The notes: generated by a model from the sequence alone, not told the origin. Positions 40,380 to 52,781 are shown, numbered from the stretch's first letter. The stretch: DNA of 64,000 nt from Flectonema sp. DT1601 (GCA_964019425.1 OZ025788.1:1116001-1180000), one strand, 5' to 3'. Translations and numbers: made by a program.

Positions 40380-40644
40380 TTAAAAAAAAACCTTACAGAC
40401 ATACACATTGCTTTAAAAAAAGAAAACTTTTTTTTTTAAACTTCACCGACACGCCTAAACTAAGGCGAATATAGAAACTATAGATACCATATTTAGAAAA
40501 AAAAAAAAGAAAGGAAGGATAAACTGTTATTTTGACTGTCCTGTCTCTCTACCTTTCCCTCTTTCTAGTTAGAATCACAGTCTTGAACTAGTGTAGTTTA
40601 CAGCGTTGATAAAAGTAATTATTTCGCATCAGTTATTTACACAG

Positions 40645-42015
40645 ATGGCGACGTCTTCTAATCCTTTGGCTGCTGCAGCAGCAGCCGCAAATATTCAATT
40701 TCCAAACCCGAAGAGGACTTTTGTTCAGAATCGGTATAGTCAGTTAGATACAAAAAACGTAATTGCTGCTGAGCATCGAATCGAGCTATCAGACTTGCTT
40801 CAGGAAGGGACAACAGCTTTGAAAGCAATTTATAGATCAAAGTTTTTATTTGGTGAATATTTAAAGTACGTTGATGCAAACTATGGCGGAGATGGTGTTT
40901 ATGATTTTAATGTGACGACACCTCCTCCTTTTGAAAATACTTATGTTGGTCAGCGCAATGAAGAAGAGAAACCGACTGCGGAAGCTGAAAATATTAAAGA
41001 AAAATTAAGAACAGCAGAAGAATTGATAAAGAAATTATATAAAAGGAATTCTCACATGGAGATTGAGAATAAATATTTGCGATCAGAGTTGTCCAGGAGA
41101 GATAAACCAACTGGTGCAAAGAACGGACAAACTCTTGCAGCTCAGCAAGAACTTGGTCAGATACCTCGACATCCACTCATGAACAAAAGAATGCTTCGAC
41201 GATGCAAATCATGTCCACCTGCGAGAGTGATTCTCAGATCAGCCATCGGCGGTGAACGCAATCGGAGCAAAGCAGCTGCTGACACCACATCTCATGCCGT
41301 GGAGGAGAAGAAAGAGGAATCCGGGGTTTCTATGTTACGACAAAAAGTGTTATCTCTGACTGAGGCATTAGTCTCTTGCCAACATGAAAACAATCGTTTG
41401 TCGAAAGAAAAAAAAGAAAAAGTCAGCCTTCGAGACTCGCTAATAAAGAAATATTTAATAGAAAGAGACAGCAACATTGCTCAACTACACGGGCTGCTAC
41501 AAGAGGTAGCTGAGAAAATTGACAACCCAATGAGACTAACCAGAGTAAAACAACCAGCAGCCTCAATAAATCCAATTGTTGCGGGTAATAATATGCTTAA
41601 GGAAGTTGGAACAAAACTAACAGATCAGATTAGTAGTGTCACAGCAACACTTCTAAATGGGGGTGACGCAACTTGTGAAGAATTACTTAAATCTACTTCA
41701 TCAGTTACTGACTTACTCGGAACCCATGGAGACATATCTGGTCGTAAACGAGAGCTTCTTCGTCGAGTTAAGAAGATTGTTGAGGGGCTTTCGGTTGATA
41801 AGAAGAAGGCTCTTCTTCAACTAATTCTTGAGCTGAGACAAGTTAATCGATCCCTTGTTGATTCTAACGGTACGATCATGGAAACATATGAGGATTTAAA
41901 GGTCAGACTTAACAACGATCTCATTCAAGAAAAATTAGGCTCCGCTCTCCTCAAAGACCAGGTACGAAGTCTAGGTGGGAATGTTGACGACGAGACCAAC
42001 TCTGGACAGGCTTAG
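40645..42015 (+). CDS. Coiled-coil protein of unknown function
   Basis: 456 residues from the ATG at 40645, after the CCTCTTTCTAG acceptor at 40569. Ala-rich start, then coiled-coil segments near 120-160 (AEELIKKLYKRNSHMEIENK), 225-290 and 365-440. A CKSCPP motif sits near 190. Its composition is like that of flagellar/axonemal scaffold proteins; no domain is named. Confidence 0.78.
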   Translation: MATSSNPLAAAAAAANIQFPNPKRTFVQNRYSQLDTKNVIAAEHRIELSDLLQEGTTALKAIYRSKFLFGEYLKYVDANYGGDGVYDFNVTTPPPFENTYVGQRNEEEKPTAEAENIKEKLRTAEELIKKLYKRNSHMEIENKYLRSELSRRDKPTGAKNGQTLAAQQELGQIPRHPLMNKRMLRRCKSCPPARVILRSAIGGERNRSKAAADTTSHAVEEKKEESGVSMLRQKVLSLTEALVSCQHENNRLSKEKKEKVSLRDSLIKKYLIERDSNIAQLHGLLQEVAEKIDNPMRLTRVKQPAASINPIVAGNNMLKEVGTKLTDQISSVTATLLNGGDATCEELLKSTSSVTDLLGTHGDISGRKRELLRRVKKIVEGLSVDKKKALLQLILELRQVNRSLVDSNGTIMETYEDLKVRLNNDLIQEKLGSALLKDQVRSLGGNVDDETNSGQA

Positions 42016-42186
42016 CGCAATTAGTTTCTACTATCGCTTCAGTCAGTCAATCTGTTCAATTAAAAGTCTAAACTCTTCCCTCTTCCTTTTATATTATTAA
42101 TTATGGTTATTGTTATTCATATTCTTTGTTGTATTATTTATGATGTCAACAATCTTAATTACTTTATCATAATCAGCTGTATAAGA

Positions 42187-44087
42187 ATGGTATCCCAACA
42201 AAGAACATCATCAAAACGAGCCATAGCCGTAGCAGACATTGACATTGTAAGACAGTCCCTCAAATCAGTTAAACGAAGTGCTGGTTTTATTCAACTGGCT
42301 ATACGAAGAGTGTTAAAAAGTACAAAACTGATACAGCGAATGGTCCGAAAACACATCCGAGAAAGACAAGAAGTAATTTGGTCTGTCCTGGAAGACTGTT
42401 CGAGACAAGAGCAGTCTCACAACATGGAAACTGATGAGACAGGAAACCCTTCTAACTCTGGTAGAGAAGAAAAGCTGTTAGTACTTCAGTGTTTATATTC
42501 AGAAAAACGTTCCGAATTCAGAAGTCGATGGAGGGAATGGAGAAAAGATATTATTTGTTACCAACAGCTACTTCACTATCAAGAACAGGTTGCAAACCAA
42601 CGACAACAACAGTTTTCCGAACCTAAAAAATACGACATGATAACTCCGCTGAAAAATAAATTAGCAGCTCTACGAGCACGGAAACCATTCTTCACTTTCA
42701 CAGTTACTTTGCAGGAGCTTGCTTCTTTATTCGTTTCTCATACCAGAAAGATACTAGTGGAGAATCTGTGTCAGACTATGAACGTGTTGAACATCGAGAC
42801 TTCAAACCCTGAGCTGTTAGCAAGTATGGTTTCACAGATTGAAACCCGTGAGCTCAATGAAGCTCGCAAAAATGAACAAAAAGAAATTAGAAAAGAAATC
42901 CAACAATCTATTTCGATATCTCCAAAAGCAACAGAAACGGTTACTTTTGAAAAACAAAAAGGAGGATTAATTAGTGGCTTTATTGGTCTTGGAGTACCAC
43001 CAGAAGAAAAAGCCAAACAAGACAACATTACAATATTCGGTATCGAAGACCCTGGTGATTTTTCAGGAACAAATTTTGAAAAATGCCTCTCAGCGTTCAG
43101 AACACCATTCCTCCCTCCTCGGAATAGCTGTAGACAATTTGGTACTCCGTCTAAAAGACTTGCGATGACTCACAGAGATGACTTCAGGAGGAGTAGAAAT
43201 TTCTTTTATCGACCAAATCGAAGATGTCATAAAAAGACAGATCTCAGTCGACCCCACTCGGCTCTTCAAACCACATGTCAGAAGAATAAATATATTTATA
43301 ATAAGATTTTCAATTTAGCTGTTGAATCACCTGAGAAAGTGAACCATGTTTCTTTGGATGAAAAATCTGTTCGCAGTCACACCGCGAGAGAGTCGATATC
43401 CGAGACTCCAATACCTCTGAGGAATAGTGAGGCTGCGAGGCAATATGATATTTTAAATAGAGGTGTGTTGTTTTTGTTTTATTGAATTTATTATTATCAT
43501 TTACTTTTTTTTTTTTTTTTTTTTTAAAAAAAAATAAAATAAAACAAACAGGAGTCCTAACAGATGTTGAATTAATGAAACTCATCCAAGATACCATAAA
43601 AAGAGAGCGGGCAATGCACGCAAAGTTTAACAGAAGTCGATACAATCGATCATTATGGGAAGAACCTCTTCCTTGTGATCCGCCTCTACCAAAACCAAAA
43701 AAAAACAATCAACCACTAATCCCAACAATTGAAAGAAAACCGACATTTCCTCAAACTACAAATAAAAAGAGGAAAAAACAATGCGGTCAGGCCTCTCTTA
43801 ATAATTCTTTTTATTTAAAAGCCTGTTGTAAGCATAGCGACCCTCCTAAATTTGTTCTTCCGAAAGCGCCTCGTTCTGTATGCGACCTAACCCCTAGAGG
43901 TCCGTTATTAGTTACCCCAAGTGGTACAAGTTATCCTTATACAAGATTTTATAGTAATGATAGTAGAAAACAATCTGATTTAACTTCAACATCAGAGAAG
44001 TTAATCATTCTGACATCTCCACAACGTAGGAAGGTCTCTGCTTCTATTGAATTAAGTATCCATGAAGCAGGTGATGTCAGCTTCTAA
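42187..44087 (+). CDS. Basic coiled-coil protein, two exons
   Basis: Join 42187-43462, 43552-44087 (603 residues). The start is chosen as the first ATG after the TTTATCATAATCAG acceptor. The 89-nt intron opens GTGTGT and contains a 23-T tract before AACAG; splicing gives ILNRGVLTDVELM. The N-terminal region has basic repeats (RRVLKSTKLIQRMVRKHIRER) reminiscent of IQ-like motifs, then a charged coiled coil (about 85-150 and 225-275). The C-terminal exon is Lys/Pro/Ser-rich. No family recognised. Confidence 0.78.
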
Positions 44088-44223
44088 TTGTGACTGGTGG
44101 TTCGTATCTTCTCGTTAGAACTTTTTATTACTTTCATTTACACTTCTTATTTAGTTAGACTCAACTGTCTTTAAGACCAACTCAAAACAATTATTTATTT
44201 CAACAACACCAGTACTATAATAA

Positions 44224-45183
44224 ATGACTACTGATACCCATTCTCAGTACCAGTACGATGGTTGGGTAGAATGTGACGTGACAATTCCCTTCACTGAAGG
44301 AGATACTTTAGGCATTGCTATCCAACAAGATATGATCGTTGATGAGGTAGACCCTTCGAGTAGATTATGTACCGCCGGGATCACTCTTGGCATGAAAATT
44401 GTCGGCGTCAACGGGAGGAGAGTAACATCTGACAGAGAGGCATATGATGTTGTAAAATCATGTGGAGGACCCTTTTTAAAATTATCTGTATTATCAAGCC
44501 ATCGACCTAAGGAATATTACACAGGTGTACAAAGTAATTATAGCGCTCGTGTTCCGAGATTAATGGCACAAATAGCAACTGGTACGAATGATCCCAAAGT
44601 AATTTCATCATTTTCAGAGAATGACGTATCCGATAGGGTAAACGCTATACTTAGTTCTACAGCAGCAAGGCTTGCTCCTCAACAACATATTGCAAATAAT
44701 GAATTTAGGTCAGAGGTCTCACATGCTGTAGCTGGGAGTCCTCGGAGACTCTTACCGCCATCTGATTTTGTTTACAATCACGATGTCTTTGATAGAAGAT
44801 CCTCTCCTAATCTCCGATACAAGACACCTCCAGCTCCTACCATCTCCCACAGTTTTGTACCGCCTGCTGATGTACATCAGAGATCTCTGATGGATTATCC
44901 GTCGATTTCACCATCACGTCGACCTCCAATGAGCACACCTCGTAAATCAAAGGGAGGTGTTTATGCTGCGGCAGTTCCCGTGAGAGGGAGTACACCAGCT
45001 CTCAGTCCAGTTTCTAGGAGAACAAAAAAACAGTTTCTTCGTAAAGGAGATGGTGGTGGTGGTGGTGGGAGGGGAGTAGTTTCAGGCATACCACCATCAA
45101 CACCTGCTGGACGAAATGACTACAGCGGAGCAATGGGACCACCACTACCTTCGGAGAGAGCTGCTGCTTGGCATACTTTGTAA
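44224..45183 (+). CDS. PDZ-domain protein
   Basis: 319 residues. An N-terminal PDZ domain spans about 15-95: the carboxylate-binding loop is DTLGIAI, followed by IVDEVDPSSRLCTAGITLG and IVGVNGRRVTSDREAYDVV. PDZ domains bind C-terminal peptides. The remaining 220 residues are disordered, Ser/Pro/Arg-rich, with SPSRRPP- and TPRKSK-like phosphorylation sites and a Gly7 stretch near 280. It is likely an adaptor. Confidence 0.88.
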   Translation: MTTDTHSQYQYDGWVECDVTIPFTEGDTLGIAIQQDMIVDEVDPSSRLCTAGITLGMKIVGVNGRRVTSDREAYDVVKSCGGPFLKLSVLSSHRPKEYYTGVQSNYSARVPRLMAQIATGTNDPKVISSFSENDVSDRVNAILSSTAARLAPQQHIANNEFRSEVSHAVAGSPRRLLPPSDFVYNHDVFDRRSSPNLRYKTPPAPTISHSFVPPADVHQRSLMDYPSISPSRRPPMSTPRKSKGGVYAAAVPVRGSTPALSPVSRRTKKQFLRKGDGGGGGGRGVVSGIPPSTPAGRNDYSGAMGPPLPSERAAAWHTL

Positions 45184-45424
45184 GTTTTTTATAAACAAAA
45201 TAACGTCCATGTGTTACGCGCCTTAAGCCGCAGTCACCGACTGCATATAATTTGTCGCCCTCATGTGATGTGATTGCAATAGTCGCTTTGCCTTTTTTCT
45301 AATAATAGACTTCAAGTCGGCCTTTGTTGTAATTACATTAGATTATTGTACTATTGGTTTTGTTTTGTTTCTTCGTTGTGTTTGTATCGGTGTTTTGATT
45401 GTTATTTAATTCGTTCTGTGATAG

Positions 45425-46426
<1,002 letters not shown>

Positions 46427-46764
46427 ATGGTCTGACTGTTTTATAAAATACTTTTTATATTCTTTTTTAATTTTCCTCTTTACTAGCGCTCGTGTTCCCC
46501 CATCTTTTCGGGTTGTGGGAAGCAGGGCGTGGTATCCGCGTGTTCTATTGTCTCATTTTATTAATTATGCCCGTGTAGGCTCTTCTTCCCTCTCGTTGTT
46601 GGAAAACTATTCTTTTGTTAAAATTTAACAAATGAATTATTCTTTTTCTGTTTTCTCAACACTTTCGTTCGATCGTCGCTTTTTGTTTTGTGAATGTTTG
46701 TAAGTTTCTTCCCTTTTAACGTTTTTTATGGTAACAGGTCACACATAACACACATAAGTAAATA
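46427..46764. other. Intergenic spacer
   Basis: 3'UTR-like, T-rich. It ends with the pyrimidine tract TTTCTTCCCTTTTAACG and a later AACAG acceptor (46738) for the next gene. No gene is seen. Confidence 0.6.
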
Positions 46765-47196
46765 ATGCAGCACTCACGACAACTTTCGTTGTCATCGTTT
46801 CCGCTACAGTTGTCGCTACAGTTGTCGTTTGTCGTGTCGTTATTGTGGATTGTGGCGAGTATTGCGACGCTTTTATATAAAGGATTAATCCTTCCTTATA
46901 GAGAAGACCAATTAGCTTTGGAGATCGTATTAATGATTTTAGTAATTGTCGTCGAGTTGGGATCGAAATCACTTGCATCTCGTGGTAATCTACTCGAGTA
47001 CAGAGGACCTTTATTAATAGCTGCATTCCTTTCATTATATCCGATAGGATTCTTAGCTTATGCAGTCAGATGGCAGCCTTATGTTCTGTACTTAGACTTG
47101 GTAATGGGTGCAATATTCTTAGCTGTTAAAGGAATAACAATATTGTTAACTTTGAGTCAGTTTATGTCGTTGTCGTTTGTTTCGCAAAAGCTTTGA
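46765..47196 (+). CDS. TMEM216/TMEM80-like transition-zone membrane protein
   Basis: 143 residues, four membrane segments. The middle matches TMEM216 by eye: LYKGLILPYREDQLALEI against LYKGVLLPYPTANLVLDV in human, then VELGSKSLASRGNL and a run ending VLYLDLVMGAIFL. TMEM216 (MKS2/JBTS2) belongs to the tectonic/MKS module of the ciliary transition zone, which gates protein entry to cilia, so this gene indicates a ciliated cell. Confidence 0.85.
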   Translation: MQHSRQLSLSSFPLQLSLQLSFVVSLLWIVASIATLLYKGLILPYREDQLALEIVLMILVIVVELGSKSLASRGNLLEYRGPLLIAAFLSLYPIGFLAYAVRWQPYVLYLDLVMGAIFLAVKGITILLTLSQFMSLSFVSQKL

Positions 47197-47442
47197 TCTG
47201 TCGAGGAGTCTCTCTCTTCATAAAGTTATTTTTTATTCGGTTGTCTGTCCGTTCAGTTTGCTTGAAGACCCATCTCAGTTGGGAAATAGATATTTTATAG
47301 AAAAGTATTTTTATGATTTTGAAAAAAAAAAAAAAAAAAAAACAACAACCAGTTTTTGTCTCATCCTTTACTGTCCGGAATATAACTGATGTTAGTCTTA
47401 TTTAGTTTTTTTATACAGAAGTTCGTAATTGCATAAAAAAGA

Positions 47443-47796
47443 ATGGCACCAAGGCAACTCCGTAAAGAAGACCTTGACCACGTATTGCGAGTGGGGGCAA
47501 CATTATTTATATTTCATATTTTGCTTTTGGGTTCATGGCATGCAGGATACATAAGCATCTTTCCCACTGCTATTTTATGGGTGTATGTTATAAAGGTGTG
47601 TTTTTTTTTTTTTTTTTTTTTTGTTTTTTTTGTAATCTGTTTTTTAATTATTCGATATCATAAAAAAAAAATAATATAATTTTCTTTTCAGGTCTCATGG
47701 AGATCGGTATCACGCGAAGCAGACATGTTATTTGCTGCTCAAGGAAAGGCCGAGACTGCTGATAGAAAACGTTCTCAGAAAGCTAAGGACAAGTGA
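47443..47796 (+). CDS. Small two-helix membrane protein, two exons
   Basis: Join 47443-47595, 47692-47796 (85 residues). The 96-nt intron (GTGTGT to TTTTCAG) falls between codons. The exon-1 product has one or two membrane segments (TLFIFHILLLGSWHAGYISIFP, split by a Gly-Ser-Trp turn). Exon 2 gives a charged cytosolic tail ending KAKDK, a KxKxx pattern like ER-retrieval signals. No family is recognised; ER/Golgi residence is inferred. Confidence 0.7.
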
Positions 47797-47989
47797 TTGC
47801 TAACTAACTAGTTGAAGTAACTGCAGTTATTCAGTTTGTTTTAATTTTAATAGATGAACGCCTCAGTGAACAGAGAGGTAAAGCAATTATCAAAGTTAAA
47901 CAAGTTTTAAGTATTCTCTCACCCCCCCCCATTTTCTTAGACGTTGATATTGGTTTGCTTTGAGTGACTCTTTTTCTATAGATACGGTA

Positions 47990-48823
47990 ATGCAGACTGA
48001 CAGCACTAACACTACTAACCACACACCTATTGATGTAGAAGCTGAATTACGTAGACTCGATGCTAGAGGAACTGTTCTAGATTTCGATGATGAAGATAAA
48101 GCAGAAGCAAAGGGTGCCACGCAATTTGCTGTCGGAGTTTTCGTTACTGCTCAGATATCAGGACTATTTCTTGTAGGGAAAGAGTTACCTTTGTGGTTTA
48201 TTGTTATGGGAATGTTTATAGATTATTTATACTTTAAAATAATGATGAGTAATCCGGGGTATTTACCTAAACTTAATACTCCTTCATCAACTTTGACGAC
48301 AGAAATATCAGAGATCTGTTCAAAAATGAGTCCTGAGTATAAAAAAAGATTATTTTGCAAATTTTGTCGGGTAACCAAACCGCCAAGATCCAAGCACTGT
48401 CATAAATGTGGTTTTTGCGTAGCAAAGTTTGACCACCATTGTTTCTGGATAGGTAACTGTGTTGGAGCTTGCAACCATCGTTTTTTTTTGATATTCCTCG
48501 CATTTTTGTCTGTTTGGATGTCTCTTTCTGTTTTTTATTTATTCATTCAGATGCATACAAAATCCTACTCACCCTCAATGGTGATTCTATTCATAGTAAC
48601 ACTCGGGATGTTAATATTCATTCTTCCTTTATTCGTTGGACATTGTCTTTCAGCCATCTTTAATGTCACCACTTGTGAATTCTTGAAACCGACTAGACTC
48701 CCTTACCTACCTCAGGGAGGGGTATCAAATCCTTATTACATCAGCGTGAAAAGTAATCTGAAAAGGTTCTTCTTTGTGACTGATATATTACCGAGTGAAG
48801 ACTGGGAACCTGTTATGGAATAA
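47990..48823 (+). CDS. DHHC-type protein S-palmitoyltransferase
   Basis: 277 residues from ATG 47990, after the CTTTTTCTATAG acceptor. Four membrane segments flank the cysteine-rich domain (about 120-170), with FCKFCRVTKPPRSKHCHKCG and the catalytic DHHC in KFDHHCFWIGNCVG. A TTxE motif (TTCEF near 226) follows the fourth segment, as in the family. It transfers palmitate to cysteines of membrane-associated proteins; Golgi or flagellar membrane location is typical of protist members. Confidence 0.95.
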   Translation: MQTDSTNTTNHTPIDVEAELRRLDARGTVLDFDDEDKAEAKGATQFAVGVFVTAQISGLFLVGKELPLWFIVMGMFIDYLYFKIMMSNPGYLPKLNTPSSTLTTEISEICSKMSPEYKKRLFCKFCRVTKPPRSKHCHKCGFCVAKFDHHCFWIGNCVGACNHRFFLIFLAFLSVWMSLSVFYLFIQMHTKSYSPSMVILFIVTLGMLIFILPLFVGHCLSAIFNVTTCEFLKPTRLPYLPQGGVSNPYYISVKSNLKRFFFVTDILPSEDWEPVME

Positions 48824-48911
48824 AAAACAGAAACCAGAAAGAGAAGAACTACGTAATTGTTTCTTGTCGTAATTTTATACAGAATATTAAAAAGATGACT
48901 CCCAGGCCATC

Positions 48912-51098
48912 ATGAATGTGAGTTCACTCATTAAGTCAATTCGATATGCGAAGAGAGGTGATACAAAACATATTCAAAAAGTTTCATCATGGGTGATGAA
49001 CTGTGATCCTTACGAATTAACAGCTAACGACACAGCAAGCGTTTTAACTTATTTATCAAAATCAAGATGCGGTGTCGGAGCTGAAAAACTACTTAGAGTT
49101 CTGCCCAATAAAAACGATAACACAATATCGACAATTGCAGCAGCATTGAACACAATTGCGCTTTTAAAAAAAAACATGAACGAGCAATCTGTATCCAGAT
49201 TTGTGGACAACCTTCTTGCAAAAAGTACAAAAATATCAATAAAAAACCTTGAGATACCGACAGTTGTTATTCTCTCAAGGGCATCGTTTGATCTTTCGAT
49301 ATTTAATAAAGTTTTTTTAACTCCAAACTCATATGGCGAAACCGTCGCAGGAGCTTTATTAACAGAGGCTAATCACGACAAGAGTCTTGTAAAGAAACAC
49401 CCGCTAAATGTATGCGAGCTTACAAGGGCGTTGGCTGCATTGTTTGAAGCGACTGGTGAGGATCGGTATCGAGAGGCTTGCTCGAAATTCTTTTCAAAAA
49501 ATAATTCGATACTAAAAACTATTGAAATCCCTGTGGCTGCGTCATTATTAAATAGTTTGCAAAAGTTGAATTCTGATTCAGATATACATTATGAAATTTG
49601 TAAAACATTATCGAAATTACGAATCCACAGCGTGACTTCTGACGTACCCGTTTCTCGACTTCTCCATCAGCTTGCGACAGTTCAGTTTATTAATAACGAC
49701 GTGTTGCGTAAGTTAGAAATTGTATATTGCGCACGATTAAGTATGTCATCCCTCACTGCATCGCATTCAATCTCGCAAACTCTGTGGTCATTTAATAGCT
49801 TGCAGTATAATCCGATTGACTTAACGAAAAAAATTATGAAAAATCCGATCCCATGGATGTCACAATTTCCTATTAGAGATTTGATCACAAGCATTCAAGC
49901 TCTCGTAGATAGAAATAATGTTGACAGCAACCATCGTTTGAGAGTTTTGCGAACGGTATTTCCGATACTTATAAATCGTATAGAGGATTATTATGGCTAT
50001 CAGAAATTAATTGTAGTGGAAACACCAATAGAAAAAAAAACTGTAGAAAAACATTTGGTTGAAAGTAATAAAACGGAAACGGTATTGAACACTTTGGAAG
50101 ATTTTCAATTCGATGATTTTACTAATGAAACTGACGATTTGTCAGAAATTAATTCACTACCTTGGAATGATTTATCAGAGATGGATGATGAAGGTGTTTC
50201 TCAAATTGAAAATGAGAGCATACCCACACCCGTATATGATGATGAACAACATAAAGACGATCATCAGAATGAATCTGACTTGCGTGTCATACTTCCTTGG
50301 GATCCGAATTCCATTCCAAAATCAGAACAGATTGATAACCTGCTTAAGGAATGTTTAGACAAACATAACACACGTTTGGAATTGTCTTCGAAAGGAAATA
50401 AAATATCAGCTACTTGGAAACTTCAAAAATCAAACAAACCATCCCTACAACAACAGTCTCAACAAGTTATCAATAATGAAGTGATCAAAAGTGAAATAGT
50501 AATGTACGCACCTTTGTTGATGAATTTGTATGGTGTTTTTTGCCCAGACACTCAACTAGTAAAAAGTTTATTTAACAAATGCAGCAACTTAATATCAACA
50601 AACTACACCGGTTACAGTAATCGTCACATGGTATTGTTACTGCGAGCATTTAGTGAATCCTCTGTTGTTGTTAAACCAGTGTTGGATTTAATAAGTGAGA
50701 CTTACAGAAGTTCAGCAAAGGATAACACTTTATCTTTATTGGATTATGCATTTGGTGTATTGCAATTTCAAAGATTGGGGTATAGGGATGTCATACCATC
50801 GTTGATTACTTGCATGGAGGAGTCGACAGATGTGATTTCAGAATCAAATATCGGAAGTGTGTTATCAGCGTATAGCGTTTGTAGTATTTATTCAGAGATC
50901 GTTTTTTCAGCTGTGGCTGATGCTCTTCATGATGGTTTGTGGAGTCGCATGTCTGAAGCAAAGCAGACTTCGGCTCTTAATGTGTTTACGAATTTCTCAG
51001 TTGAATCAAAAATAATAAATCTACGAGGAATTGAACAAGAGATATCAGCAATAATGTCATCAGTCACTTCCACACCGAAGAAGATTGCTCTCGATTAG
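48912..51098 (+). CDS. Large helical-repeat protein, probably mitochondrial RNA-related
   Basis: 728 residues, no introns. Repeated all-helical units of about 35-40 residues (e.g. LTANDTASVLTYLSKSRCG near 37, NVCELTRALAALFEATGED near 167) resemble the octotricopeptide/FASTK-like helical proteins of protist mitochondria. An acidic, disordered insert spans about 385-475 (DDFTNETDDLSEINSLPWND). No C-terminal RAP block is identifiable. A role in mitochondrial RNA metabolism is inferred from fold and composition only. Confidence 0.65.
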   Translation: MNVSSLIKSIRYAKRGDTKHIQKVSSWVMNCDPYELTANDTASVLTYLSKSRCGVGAEKLLRVLPNKNDNTISTIAAALNTIALLKKNMNEQSVSRFVDNLLAKSTKISIKNLEIPTVVILSRASFDLSIFNKVFLTPNSYGETVAGALLTEANHDKSLVKKHPLNVCELTRALAALFEATGEDRYREACSKFFSKNNSILKTIEIPVAASLLNSLQKLNSDSDIHYEICKTLSKLRIHSVTSDVPVSRLLHQLATVQFINNDVLRKLEIVYCARLSMSSLTASHSISQTLWSFNSLQYNPIDLTKKIMKNPIPWMSQFPIRDLITSIQALVDRNNVDSNHRLRVLRTVFPILINRIEDYYGYQKLIVVETPIEKKTVEKHLVESNKTETVLNTLEDFQFDDFTNETDDLSEINSLPWNDLSEMDDEGVSQIENESIPTPVYDDEQHKDDHQNESDLRVILPWDPNSIPKSEQIDNLLKECLDKHNTRLELSSKGNKISATWKLQKSNKPSLQQQSQQVINNEVIKSEIVMYAPLLMNLYGVFCPDTQLVKSLFNKCSNLISTNYTGYSNRHMVLLLRAFSESSVVVKPVLDLISETYRSSAKDNTLSLLDYAFGVLQFQRLGYRDVIPSLITCMEESTDVISESNIGSVLSAYSVCSIYSEIVFSAVADALHDGLWSRMSEAKQTSALNVFTNFSVESKIINLRGIEQEISAIMSSVTSTPKKIALD

Positions 51099-51246
51099 AG
51101 AACTGTTCGTGAGGTGTTATGTTATTAGTCGCGTATTTTGTATTAATTTTTTAGCTTTGACAGAAACCACTTTCTCATATATATTCAGAGTGAGGTCAAC
51201 TGAACTTTTAACAATTAATTTATATATTCTCAGCTAGTAACTCTGG

Positions 51247-51663
51247 ATGAGTGATTACCTTAGGAGGGTAGCCAGCTTTGACAACTCATTGACGGCACCT
51301 CTTCTCTATAATTTCAACAAATTTGTTGAAAATGAAGCTACTCAGGCGCTTAAAGAACCTCCGAGATGTCGGGAAACTATAAAAAATAAATTTAAATCTA
51401 CCCGAAATCACTACGAGGCAGTTGAAGAACAACTCATCCAAGAAGATGAACAACAGAATGAGAGACACTCTCATTTAGAATCGAAAGCCTTTATTACAAA
51501 AGGAGCCTATGTAACACCTGATCACTTACAGCCATGGGAACCTCCACTAAGAAAAGTACACTTGATTGATATGCTTCAGAGTAGGATTAGAGAAGAGATT
51601 TTATTTGATACACAACTCAGAGATCGTAATCAGCGAATGATTCAACAATCTTACAAAGAGTGA
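51247..51663 (+). CDS. Small hypothetical protein
   Basis: 138 residues after a TATATATTCTCAG acceptor. Charged and largely helical, with GAYVTPDHLQPWEPP and a final amphipathic helix (MLQSRIREEILFDTQLRD). No family recognised; a structural or flagellar component is possible. Confidence 0.65.
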   Translation: MSDYLRRVASFDNSLTAPLLYNFNKFVENEATQALKEPPRCRETIKNKFKSTRNHYEAVEEQLIQEDEQQNERHSHLESKAFITKGAYVTPDHLQPWEPPLRKVHLIDMLQSRIREEILFDTQLRDRNQRMIQQSYKE

Positions 51664-52183
51664 ACTTGAATTAATAACCTTTCTAGGAAATAATTAATTT
51701 AGTTTTATTTATTATTTTTTTTTTTTTTTTTTGTTGGAAATCTTCCTATTGCAGTCCGTTCTTATTATTGACAGGTACCAAGTTCTCATACTGAAGTGGG
51801 AGGAGTGTTTTATTTGTTATTTTAGTTGCCGTCCATCTATTCATTACTTTTATATTACAAACAGTCATTGTAATAATGATGTGCAAACACCATTTCGATA
51901 ATCATTCTCGAAAGCGTTTAAAATGTGATCGGGCAGTTGCTGTGTCAGGAAGGCCATCGAAAAGACTATTTGAATGTGATGTTATTTGTGAAAAACGACC
52001 AAAACCTGACTTGCAAAAAACATGCAATGCAACCATCGCGACATACCAACGAACTGCTGTGTGGCCGTACAGTCTTTCAACTACTCTGTGGCCAAGGATG
52101 TGACCTCGGATGATGTTTGACAGCGAGTCACTTTATTTAATGAAAGTTATCTGAATCAGTGCAGATACTCTAATACTACTACC

Positions 52184-52270
52184 AAGCAATCTCTAATGTT
52201 GTCTTCATTCTCGTAGTGGAAGTCATTCACTCCTTGAGGTAGCAACTTGTTGATGAAGACTTGCGTTGTG
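52184..52270 (+). repeat. 87-bp direct repeat, copy 1
   Basis: Begins AAGCAATCTCTAATGTTGTC and includes AGTGGAAGTCATTCACT (a short hairpin) and TTGATGAAGAC. Copy 2 at 52411-52497 differs at only about three positions. Strong conservation between otherwise unrelated flanks suggests a recent duplication or a functional small RNA. Confidence 0.85.
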
Positions 52271-52410
52271 AAGAGTTGTGTTGTTGCAGTACATTTTTCA
52301 TTAAATTTATATTTCGCAGTTGAACTTGTTCACTTATTTAGATAATCACCCCGACTGCCCTCATCATAAAATAATGAGGACTCGTGTTCCCTTAAATAGA
52401 CTTCACCACT

Positions 52411-52497
52411 AAGCAATCTCTAATGTTGTTTTGATTCTCGTAGTGGAAGTCATTCACTCCTTGAGGTAGCAACTTGTTGATGAAGACTTGTGTTGTG
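52411..52497 (+). repeat. 87-bp direct repeat, copy 2
   Basis: Second copy, 227 bp downstream of the first; see 52184. Confidence 0.85.
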
Positions 52498-52781
52498 TTG
52501 TAATTTTAGTTGGGATTATTCACACTCTCAATAATTATTTTTATGGTAGCGCCCTTACAAATCAGCCATCTTTAAATAAACGACTGAGAAAAAAATGTGG
52601 GCTCGATGAGTATCACCTAGAAGGAAAAGAAGTATCGCTTTGGTAGGCGCATTGCTCTACTTTCGTGCGGGGTTTATCTAACCATACATTCTTGTTGGAC
52701 GCTGCAGGGACTTTTTATTTATTTATTTTATGTTTCATTTTATCCCGTCTTTTATCATATCGTATCCTCCCTCTGATTATT

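Noticed and set aside
51876-52103. 75-residue open frame
   Set aside because: No family, no repeat conservation and only a loose acceptor; kept as intergenic.
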